The notes beneath the pieces are model-generated. The model saw only the letters and a list, made by a program, of their open reading frames with translations. It did not search any database and was not told the origin of the DNA. 37,049 bases of DNA, taken from NCBI GenBank assembly GCA_947174505.1, contig CAMWJF010000040.1, forward strand, positions 1 to 37,049. The letters are read 5' to 3'. The DNA is from an uncultured Lachnospiraceae bacterium. Lineage in GTDB: Bacteria > Bacillota > Clostridia > Lachnospirales > Lachnospiraceae. Positions 24,051-30,759 of the stretch are shown here, in pieces. Made by a program: the position numbers and the translations under genes. Every line of letters starts with the position of its first letter. Within the stretch, counting starts at the first letter, position 1.

Positions 24051-26228
24051 CTACTTCGTCAGCATCATCATAATCTCATTGCTTCTCGCCACGAACTTAG
24101 TCATAGCCTCCGGCTCAAGCGGCGCCTGCTGCAACAGCGCCAGATCATAGAGCTGCTCGCAGATCATCTTCACATTTTCGCCGTCCTGATGCTCCAGCAC
24201 ATACTGCACAAGCGGGTGGTTCGCGTTTAAGATCAGTGTCTCGCCCTCCTTGCCGAACATCCCCATATCCATACCAGGCATGGAATACATCTTCATCATA
24301 TCCTGCATTCTGCGGGACTCCTCAGAGAGCGTGATCATGGAAGAAATCTTCTTGTTCTTCAGCTTCTCGATCTTCACCTTGATGGCGTCCTTCTTGAGGA
24401 CCTTCTTCATCAGCTTGGCAATCTGTTCCGCCTGCTCCTCCATCTCCTTCTCAGCCTTCTTGGATGTCTTCGCCTTAAAGGTGTCCGTCAAATCCGCATC
24501 GATACGCTGGAATTTAATGCCCTCGTTCTTCGCCTCGAGCTGGGAGACAAAGGGCTGGTCGATATTGTGTGTCAGCACCACCGCGTCCATCTTCGCAGCT
24601 TTAAACATATTGATATACTGGCTCTGCTGCTTCTCGTCGGTCACATAGTAGATGACTTTCTCCTTCTTCTCCTCCTCAACAGGCTCGCCGTCCTCGTCAA
24701 GCACTTCTCCGTCCACTTTCTCCGGCTCGTCAACGACTTCTGCCTCTACCTTTTCGCCATTCTCATCTACCGCAGCACTTCCTGCTTCGGCTTCCGTCTC
24801 CGCGCCGTCCCCATTCGCTGCCGCGCTGTCCTGCTCACCATTTCCTTCCGCCGCTGCCTGCTCTGCACCGTCATCGCCATCCGCCTCGTCGGGATCGGTC
24901 TTATTAACCTCCAGACACTCCGGCAGCGTCATGTACACGCCGTCCAGATTCTTAAAGAGAATATAGTCCGTCATTTTCTCGCAGAACTTGTCGTCCTTCA
25001 GACAGCCGAACTTAATGAAAGGACTGATATCATCCCAGTACTTCTCATACTCTTCCTTCTCCGTCTTGCACATGCCGGACAGTTTATCCGCCACTTTCTT
25101 GCTGATATACTCGCTGATCTTCTTCACAAAGCCGTCGTTCTGCAATGCGCTTCTGGATACGTTGAGCGGCAGGTCGGGACAGTCGATTACGCCCTTTAAG
25201 AGCATCAAAAACTCAGGAATCACTTCCTTGATGTTGTCCGCGATAAACACCTGATTGTTGTATAATTTAATGGTTCCCTCAATGGACTCGTACTCCATAT
25301 TGATCTTCGGGAAGTAGAGGATGCCCTTCATATTAAACGGATAGTCCATATTCAGGTGAATCCAGAAGAGCGGCTCCTTGTAATCCTGAAATACCTTGCG
25401 GTAAAACTCCAGATACTCTTCCTTTGTACACTCGTTGGGGTGCTTTGCCCAGAGAGGCTGCGTCTCGTTGAGAAGTTCGGGACGCTTCTTAATCTTAAGT
25501 TTCTGCTCGTCCTCCTCCTTCTCCTTCTTGATCTCCTCCACTACCTCGTCGGTATCCGTCTTTTCCTGCTCGGTAATGATCTGCGTCTCCGTCGTATTTG
25601 CCTTAGAAAGATAAATTTCCGTAGGCATGAAGGAACAGTATTTCTTAATGACCTCTTTCGCCTTATACTCATTGCAGAACTCCAGACAGTCCTCGTTGAT
25701 GTGGAGGGTGATCTCCGTGCCAATCTCGGTTCTCGTACCGTCCTCCATGTCAAACTCCGTGCCGCCGTCACAGGTCCAGTGCACCGCCTGCGCACCCTCC
25801 TGCCATGACAGGGTGTCAATTTCCACCTCGTCCGCCACCATAAACGCCGAGTAGAAACCCAGACCGAAATGGCCGATAATCTGATCCTCGTTCGCCTTGT
25901 CCTTATATTTCTCGATAAAGTCCGTCGCGCCGGAAAAAGCGATCTGGTTGATGTACTCCTCCACCTCGTCCGCCGTCATACCGATACCGTTATCGATGAA
26001 TTTCAGCGTCTTCTCTTCCGGGTTAACAATCACCTGAATTTTCGCCTTATAATCATCCGCCAGCGCGTACTCGCCCATCATATCCAGTTTCTTAAGCTTC
26101 GTAATCGCATCGCATCCGTTGGAGATCAGCTCCCGGAAAAAGATATCGTGATCGGAATACAACCACTTTTTGATAATCGGGAAAATATTATCACTGTTGA
26201 TTGATAAACTGCCATGTTTCGCTGCCAT
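24051..26228 (-). CDS. htpG: HtpG (Hsp90-type) molecular chaperone with acidic insert
   Basis: A 725-residue cytoplasmic Hsp90-family ATPase. The N-terminal ATP-binding domain shows FFRELISNGCDAITKL (residues 30-45), FIDNGIGMTADEV (77-89) and the lid GHFGLGFYSAFMVAD (119-133). The middle domain has NVSRSALQNDG (356-366). Typical bacterial HtpG is near 625 residues; here an acidic low-complexity block at about 441-524 (Ala/Gly/Glu/Asp-rich, repeats such as GEVLDEDGEPVEEE) is inserted before the C-terminal part (IYYVTDEKQQSQYINMFKAA). I start at 26228, giving MAAKHGSLSINSDN, the family N-terminus. It has its own promoter, a CIRCE element upstream and a strong terminator downstream. Confidence 0.97.
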   Translation of the reverse strand: MAAKHGSLSINSDNIFPIIKKWLYSDHDIFFRELISNGCDAITKLKKLDMMGEYALADDYKAKIQVIVNPEEKTLKFIDNGIGMTADEVEEYINQIAFSGATDFIEKYKDKANEDQIIGHFGLGFYSAFMVADEVEIDTLSWQEGAQAVHWTCDGGTEFDMEDGTRTEIGTEITLHINEDCLEFCNEYKAKEVIKKYCSFMPTEIYLSKANTTETQIITEQEKTDTDEVVEEIKKEKEEDEQKLKIKKRPELLNETQPLWAKHPNECTKEEYLEFYRKVFQDYKEPLFWIHLNMDYPFNMKGILYFPKINMEYESIEGTIKLYNNQVFIADNIKEVIPEFLMLLKGVIDCPDLPLNVSRSALQNDGFVKKISEYISKKVADKLSGMCKTEKEEYEKYWDDISPFIKFGCLKDDKFCEKMTDYILFKNLDGVYMTLPECLEVNKTDPDEADGDDGAEQAAAEGNGEQDSAAANGDGAETEAEAGSAAVDENGEKVEAEVVDEPEKVDGEVLDEDGEPVEEEKKEKVIYYVTDEKQQSQYINMFKAAKMDAVVLTHNIDQPFVSQLEAKNEGIKFQRIDADLTDTFKAKTSKKAEKEMEEQAEQIAKLMKKVLKKDAIKVKIEKLKNKKISSMITLSEESRRMQDMMKMYSMPGMDMGMFGKEGETLILNANHPLVQYVLEHQDGENVKMICEQLYDLALLQQAPLEPEAMTKFVARSNEIMMMLTK

Positions 26229-26337
26229 AATTACTCTCATTCCTCTCTTTCATAAGCCTTTCAAAGGCGGCATGTCCTCCGCCCGCTCCTTACACCGAGC
26301 AAATCCTGTTTTCTGGGGATTTGATTACCTAGAGGAT

Positions 26338-26366
26338 AGTTTAATACGACCAAATTCAGAAGTCAA
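26338..26366 (-). promoter_or_regulatory. htpG promoter
   Basis: On the minus strand TTGACT (26366-26361), a 17-bp spacer and TAAACT (26343-26338). The predicted start leaves a leader of about 100 bases. The -35 lies seven bases downstream of the CIRCE element. Confidence 0.65.
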
Positions 26367-26373
26367 GAAGAAA

Positions 26374-26400
26374 TTAGCACTCATCTGCAATGAGTGCTAG
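26374..26400. promoter_or_regulatory. CIRCE element (HrcA operator)
   Basis: TTAGCACTC (26374-26382), nine bases, GAGTGCTAG (26392-26400). This matches the CIRCE consensus TTAGCACTC-N9-GAGTGCTAA except for the last base. It indicates HrcA repression of htpG. It sits just upstream of the -35 rather than over the start point. Confidence 0.95.
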
Positions 26401-26490
26401 TAATTCTCCGATTTTGCCGGTTTTATGCGGGTTGTGCAAATTATAAACTTTTTCTAAAATCAACAGAATCCAAAACGCAAGATGTCTCAT

Positions 26491-26519
26491 TTGTGATCCG
26501 GTCGGTTATATGCTATAAT
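26491..26519 (+). promoter_or_regulatory. Promoter of the Syd/SUKH-like remnant
   Basis: TTGTGA (26491-26496), a 17-bp spacer and TATAAT (26514-26519) with upstream TGC as extended -10. The ATG of the downstream frame is about 50 bases away with GGAGG before it, so the decayed gene still has intact expression signals. Confidence 0.75.
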
Positions 26520-26567
26520 TTCAATATCCGTGACAGCGACAGCCCGGAATTTGATGGAGGAAACATA

Positions 26568-26823
26568 ATGATCAAAGAATGCTTAAAAACATATCTGGAC
26601 AAGTATTTTGAATGCTATAAAAACTATAGGGGAACATATCCTACCGTCCCATATGATGAAGATGAGAAGTCTTCATATGGGTATCTATAGCAATATGGAT
26701 TTGGCATTATGTATGGAGATTGATACAGGGACAATTGTTCTGGTAGATTATGACTGCAAGAATGTGGAGAAGATTGCAGATTCGTTGGAAGCATTTCTGG
26801 ATCAGATGACACCTGTGAAATAG
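26568..26823 (+). pseudogene. Syd/SUKH-like gene with internal deletion and frameshift
   Basis: The first 40 codons (MIKECLKTYLDKYFECYKNY, then GTYPTVPYDEDEKSS) look like the start of SecY-interacting Syd or related SUKH-superfamily proteins. The frame stops at 26690. From about 26680 another frame continues with SNMDLALCMEIDTGTIVLVD and DSLEAFLDQMTPVK, which reads like the end of such a protein. The middle is missing and the two parts are out of frame. SUKH proteins are often immunity proteins against toxins of polymorphic systems, but no toxin is seen here. RBS GGAGG and a good promoter remain. The family call is from pattern memory and is tentative. Confidence 0.6.
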
Positions 26824-26871
26824 TTTTAATGCTGATGGCAGCAAAAACCCGGAATACGGAGGAATGTACAA

Positions 26872-27225
26872 ATGGATATCATTCAGTTAAAGATTGAAAA
26901 AGACAATTCCGTCGCCAGCTATATAAAAATCATCAGAAAATTTGATGATTCCCTGTCCGTTGGCACTATGAAGCAGCGAATCGATAATGGTGATTTTGTG
27001 ATAGGATTTGACTTGGAATATTATGATGCTTTAGAGGATATAAACGAAATTGACAGAAAGAAGCTTTTTCGTCAAATGATAGAAGAACTATGTCAGGCAG
27101 GGGCAAAGATTTCCATATACCAGGATAATGAAAAAATATCCATAGATACTTTGGATAACCGATTAGAAACTCTGGATATCATTAGTCAGCAAGTGGAAAA
27201 TGACATAGATAGAGAAACACAATAG
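26872..27225 (+). CDS. Small protein of unknown function next to the Syd/SUKH-like remnant
   Basis: A 117-residue soluble, charged protein (MDIIQLKIEKDNSVASYIKI at the start). It is rich in Asp, Glu, Ile and Lys, has no cysteine motif beyond one Cys, no signal peptide and no membrane segment. I do not recognise the family. It lies 48 bp downstream of the decayed Syd/SUKH-like gene, with GGAGGAATG before the ATG, and probably shares its promoter. Its AT-rich composition matches that remnant and differs from the flanking htpG and foldase genes, so the pair may be acquired, for example an immunity cassette (inference). It converges on the foldase gene with a 16-bp gap. Confidence 0.7.
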   Translation: MDIIQLKIEKDNSVASYIKIIRKFDDSLSVGTMKQRIDNGDFVIGFDLEYYDALEDINEIDRKKLFRQMIEELCQAGAKISIYQDNEKISIDTLDNRLETLDIISQQVENDIDRETQ

Positions 27226-27241
27226 CGTATTCCGGGAGTGG

Positions 27242-28309
27242 TCAGCTCCCGAAATACTGCGAATACACCTCAAAGAAATTCTGCGTTGACACTTCCTCGT
27301 CATGGATAAAGTTCACGCTGTCCCACAGCTCCTCGTTCAGATTTCTGGTGAGGGTGTCAACGTAAGCGTCATACTCCTGTCCGAACGCCTCCTCCCGTCT
27401 CTGCTCCACGATCTTGATCTTATTCGCGTCCGTCTCTTCCCGGTCAAAGGTATTGATGCACTTGATGATGTGATAGCCGAACTCCGTCTCCACCACATCG
27501 CTGATCTCCCCTGTTCCCAGATTAAAGGCAGCCGTCTCAAAGGACGCCTCCATCTCCCCTTTGCCGAAGGAGTAAGTCGCCTTATCGTCCTCGCTGTACT
27601 TACGGATCAGCGCATCGAAGTCCTCGTCCTCCCTCGCCAGACTCAGCGCTTCAAGAGCCCGCCTGTAAGCGTCCCTCTTTGCCTCCTCCGTATACTCGAT
27701 TTTCTTTCCTGTCCCATCCAGCGCGTACGTCTTTATCAGAATATGCTGCACGGTAATGGTTCGCGCCTCATCGTCGCTGATCTCCGGGTTGATGTCCTTG
27801 ATCGTGTACTGGTACATCTTCTCCGCCCGGGCAAGCTCCGTATAAAGCGACCTGATGGTCTTCTCGTTGACGTCCATCAGCTCAATCTCCCGCTCCCCCA
27901 GCGTCCCGTAATACGCCTTGGCCGCATTCTCCGCGCGCGCTCTCTCTTCCTCGTCAAGCTCCACCTCATACTTTTCCGCCATCAGGTTCATAGTCTTGAT
28001 CTGGGCAATCTGCGCCAGCGCAATATTCTTTACGTTTTCCTCAAGCGTCACCCCGTCCGCAATCATTCCCCAGATTTCCTGACCGTACACGCTCTCATAG
28101 CGGTTCTGAATCGTAGTCAGATATACCATCAGCTCCGGCAGTTTACAGGAGCTGGTCTCAATCCGAAAGATTTCGTCTTTTTCAAATCCCGTGGTGAGCA
28201 CCACCTTTGTGCCGAACCCTTCTCCGTCGCCGCAGCCTGTGACCATACCGGTCAACATCCCTGCCGCCAATATAAATGCCGCCGCTCTTCTCCATCCTTT
28301 TTTTCCCAT
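27242..28309 (-). CDS. PpiC-type peptidyl-prolyl isomerase lipoprotein (PrsA-like foldase)
   Basis: A 355-residue lipoprotein. The signal ends in lipobox MVTGC with lipidated Cys26. Residues 60-180 form the SurA/PrsA-type helical chaperone part. The parvulin domain is at about 185-310 (ITVQHILIKTYALDG, then KYSEDDKATYSFGKGEM, then SDVVETEFGYHIIKCI). Such proteins sit on the outer face of the membrane and help secreted proteins fold. The start has AGGAGGACT directly upstream. It is downstream of the PHP gene, separated by a structured element, so it is probably transcribed separately. The exact promoter is unclear. Confidence 0.92.
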   Translation of the reverse strand: MGKKGWRRAAAFILAAGMLTGMVTGCGDGEGFGTKVVLTTGFEKDEIFRIETSSCKLPELMVYLTTIQNRYESVYGQEIWGMIADGVTLEENVKNIALAQIAQIKTMNLMAEKYEVELDEEERARAENAAKAYYGTLGEREIELMDVNEKTIRSLYTELARAEKMYQYTIKDINPEISDDEARTITVQHILIKTYALDGTGKKIEYTEEAKRDAYRRALEALSLAREDEDFDALIRKYSEDDKATYSFGKGEMEASFETAAFNLGTGEISDVVETEFGYHIIKCINTFDREETDANKIKIVEQRREEAFGQEYDAYVDTLTRNLNEELWDSVNFIHDEEVSTQNFFEVYSQYFGS

Positions 28310-28398
28310 AGTCCTCCTGTTTTATTGCTTGCATTTTTTATTGTCTACACACTCTATTTTATAATTGCAGCCTTCTCTTCAATACTGTAAGTATTGTG

Positions 28399-28544
28399 CA
28401 CATAACATAATCATAAGCAGAACCTTGGAAGTGTTTAAATCCTTCGGATTAAAACCATCGGTACTTGGCGAGGTTCTTTCGAGCCTAGTACCATTACGTT
28501 TGGAACGGAGCGCAAGCGCGTCTGCGTTGATTATGCTATTTGTG
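28399..28544. repeat. Multi-hairpin intergenic element between PHP and foldase genes
   Basis: An outer stem pairs CACA-TA-CATAATCA (28399-28413) with TGATTATG-TA-TGTG (28528-28544), then GCAGA (28417-28421) with TCTGC (28521-28525). Enclosed are three hairpins: GTTTAAATCC-TTC-GGATTAAAAC (28433-28455, one mismatch), GGTACT/AGTACC (28460-28492) and GCGC-AA-GCGC (28510-28519). A separate 7-bp hairpin, CAATACT-GTA-AGTATTG, lies just outside at 28380-28396. The element fills the gap and has no coding potential. It may be a structured RNA or a non-coding mobile repeat. Confidence 0.65.
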
Positions 28545-28549
28545 TACTC

Positions 28550-29317
28550 TCAATCCTCAGAAATAACCCTTCCATTTTTATCATACCACACTTTCCCGTC
28601 CGTCATCACATAATCCTCTCCGCCCAGAACAGCCTGCACATAATCTTTTCCCGAGCGCAGTCTTCTGCGGAAGGCCATACCGCCGCCAAACAGCTTGGTC
28701 GAATGAATGTCCGAGCCCGCACTCAGGGGAAATCCGTGCTCACCCGCATAGGCGACGGCCCTCTTGTCAAAAACGGTCTTATCACGCAAAGCCCCGGCAT
28801 ACCAGTGGTGCGCGGCATTGATCCCCTCCACGCCGTCCACATAGTCCGGGAAAAGCCGCACCTCGGGAATATAAGCCTCCTCCCTGTAAGGATGGGCATG
28901 GATCACCATCCCGCCCGCCTCATGCACCAGCGCATACTGCTCCTCCACACGGATATGACGAAGCTCGGGATGCGCTTTCATCCACGCTTTGTCTATTCCG
29001 TATATCAGAAATTCTGTGGCGTCAAAACCGGCCTCATAGCCAAAAAAGACATCCAGTCCGATTTTATCCCCCTCCGCCTTCGCCTGCTCATATCCCAGAC
29101 AGAAGGCGTCCACCCACGCGTCCCACGGAAGGCTGTCGTCGATACAGGTATTTCCGCCCCAGTTATGGTCTGTCACAAAAATACCGGTATACCCATATTC
29201 CTTACAGGCCCCCGCCATCTCCTCCCCGGCGCTTCTCGCACAGGCGCTGGACTCCGACGTATGCAGATGCGTCTCATAAAAGTATGGATACTGCTCCCTG
29301 ACCGCTGTACTGTTCAT
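28550..29317 (-). CDS. PHP domain metal-dependent hydrolase
   Basis: A 255-residue cytoplasmic protein of the PHP superfamily. The metal-binding motifs are in order: ETHLHTSESS (His17, His19), FVTDHNWGG, FFGYEAGF, VIHAHPYREE and SAGSDIHSTK. PHP proteins are phosphoesterases such as histidinol phosphatase, TrpH-type RNase/phosphatase or polymerase-associated domains; the substrate here is unknown. GGAGGG lies six bases before the ATG. It lies between two structured intergenic elements, so both its leader and its 3' flank can fold strongly. Confidence 0.9.
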   Translation of the reverse strand: MNSTAVREQYPYFYETHLHTSESSACARSAGEEMAGACKEYGYTGIFVTDHNWGGNTCIDDSLPWDAWVDAFCLGYEQAKAEGDKIGLDVFFGYEAGFDATEFLIYGIDKAWMKAHPELRHIRVEEQYALVHEAGGMVIHAHPYREEAYIPEVRLFPDYVDGVEGINAAHHWYAGALRDKTVFDKRAVAYAGEHGFPLSAGSDIHSTKLFGGGMAFRRRLRSGKDYVQAVLGGEDYVMTDGKVWYDKNGRVISED

Positions 29318-29374
29318 CTCTAACCCTCCATGTCAGAGCAGTCTGCTTCGATGACACTGCTCCTCTGTTTATTC

Positions 29375-29476
29375 CTGCCGCATGACCTAAAAATCGTCGC
29401 TCGGCAGCGAACATTAAGAGTATGCCTGCGGCAAACTCTGAGAATGCTTCGCATTCTCCTTGAATGGTTTACGCTG
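29375..29476. repeat. Three-way-junction element between ilvE and the PHP gene
   Basis: CTGCCG (29375-29380) can pair with CGGCAG (29402-29407). Next, CAGCG-AAC-ATT (29405-29415) pairs with AAT-GTT-CGCTG (29463-29476, with bulges) and encloses two hairpins: AGAGT-TGCC/GGCA-ACTCT (29417-29439) and GAGAATGC-TTC-GCATTCTC (29440-29458). The CAG is shared, so the first and second stems are alternatives. The design is like the units at 33334-33565. Further out, CAGAG/CTCTG lies at 29334-29367 and AAGGATTA/TAATCCTT at 29500-29540. The 278-bp gap between the genes holds nothing else I can name. Confidence 0.6.
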
Positions 29477-29595
29477 TCGCAATTTCCTATAGAATGAAGA
29501 AGGATTAAATTGTATGCCCGCGCATCCCAACCTAATCCTTCCCCGCTTCTTTTGTCTGTCAGCCTTTCATCAAAAATATATCCGGCCTTTTCAGC

Positions 29596-30621
29596 CTATT
29601 TAATCACATGAATCCATCCCTCGGGCGCGTCGATCCTGCCCATCTGAATCCCTGTCAGCGTGTCATACAGCTTCTTTGTGACAGGCCCCATCTCGCTCAT
29701 GCCGCTGGGGAAAGCTATCTCTTTTCCGTGATCCACAATCTTTCCTACCGGGGAAATCACCGCCGCCGTGCCGCACAGGCCACACTCCGCAAAGTCCTTT
29801 ACTTCCTCCAGGGCGATCGGACGCTCCTCCACCTCAAGCCCCAGATAATCCTTCGCCACCGTCATCAGGGAGCGTCTGGTAATGGAGGGAAGAATGCTGT
29901 CTGATTTCGGTGTGATTACCTTATTGTCCTTCGTCACAAAAAGGAAGTTCGCGCCGCCGGTCTCCTCCACATAAGTCCTGCTGCCCGCATCCAGATACAT
30001 ATTTTCATCAAAGCCTTCCGCGTGCGCCGTCATAATGGCGTGCAGGCTCATCGCATAGTTTAATCCTGCTTTGATATGTCCCGTGCCGTGCGGGGCGGCC
30101 CGGTCAAAATCACTCACCTTGATCGTGAGCGGTTTTACGCCGCCTTTAAAGTAAGGCCCCACAGGCGTGGTAAACACCCTGAACTGATACTCCTCCGCAG
30201 GCCTCACGCCGATTACCGGGGAAATGCCGAACATATAAGGTCTGATATAGAGGGTTGCGCCGGAACCGTAGGGCGGCACATAGGCCTCGTTCGCTGCCAC
30301 CACATCCGTCACGGCCTGTATGAAACGGTCCTGCGGAAATACCGGCATCTCCAGACGCTTACAGGAATCTTCCATGCGCTGCGCGTTCAGGTCAGGACGG
30401 AAGGTCACGATACGCCCGTCCTCTGTGGTGTAGGCCTTCATTCCCTCGAAACAGGTCTGCGCATACTGTAGGACGCCCGCGCACTCGTTCATCACGATAT
30501 TGGCGTCCTCTGTAAGCGCACCGTCATCCCATGCGCCGTTTTTGTAGTTAGCCACGAACCGTTTGTCCGTCTCATGGTAACCGAAACCGATATTTGCCCA
30601 ATCCAGATTCTTCTTTTCCAT
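29596..30621 (-). CDS. ilvE: Branched-chain-amino-acid aminotransferase
   Basis: A 341-residue PLP-dependent class IV aminotransferase that makes leucine, isoleucine and valine from their 2-oxo acids with glutamate. Visible motifs are QTCFEGMKAYTTEDG (residues 55-69), RPYMFGISPVIGV, the PLP lysine region GTGHIKAGLNYA (Lys184), and the C-terminal DFAECGLCGTAAVISPVGKI, which binds the cofactor phosphate. I start at 30621, which has AGGAG upstream and gives the normal family length. An in-frame extension to 30738 is possible but is only a promoter-proximal leader in my reading. I see no T-box or classic attenuator in the 138 bp before it. Confidence 0.96.
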   Translation of the reverse strand: MEKKNLDWANIGFGYHETDKRFVANYKNGAWDDGALTEDANIVMNECAGVLQYAQTCFEGMKAYTTEDGRIVTFRPDLNAQRMEDSCKRLEMPVFPQDRFIQAVTDVVAANEAYVPPYGSGATLYIRPYMFGISPVIGVRPAEEYQFRVFTTPVGPYFKGGVKPLTIKVSDFDRAAPHGTGHIKAGLNYAMSLHAIMTAHAEGFDENMYLDAGSRTYVEETGGANFLFVTKDNKVITPKSDSILPSITRRSLMTVAKDYLGLEVEERPIALEEVKDFAECGLCGTAAVISPVGKIVDHGKEIAFPSGMSEMGPVTKKLYDTLTGIQMGRIDAPEGWIHVIK

Positions 30622-30705
30622 AATACCCAACTCCTCTCCCTCCGTCATTTCCTCTGTCGTTTCCTCCTGCAGCGATTCCGTTCCTTCCCCGTTACAGGTC
30701 ACTAT

Positions 30706-30738
30706 ATTATACATTATACCTTTATCCCCAAAAGTCAA
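30706..30738 (-). promoter_or_regulatory. Probable ilvE promoter (two -10 candidates)
   Basis: On the minus strand TTGACT (30738-30733) is followed by two TATAAT copies, at 30718-30713 and 30711-30706, giving spacers of 14 and 21 bp. Neither spacing is ideal, so the -35 or -10 actually used is uncertain. The position just after the kinase stop fits an ilvE promoter. Confidence 0.4.
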
Positions 30739-30759
30739 GTAAGTTTAGGGAAATGCAGC

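Noticed and set aside
29496..29549. Hairpin AAGGATTA/TAATCCTT as the ilvE terminator
   Set aside because: The loop is about 25 bases and no T-run follows on the minus strand, so the call is not supported.
30622..30738. T-box or leader-peptide attenuator before ilvE
   Set aside because: No conserved T-box sequence and no terminator hairpin with T-run; the region is short and holds a plausible promoter.
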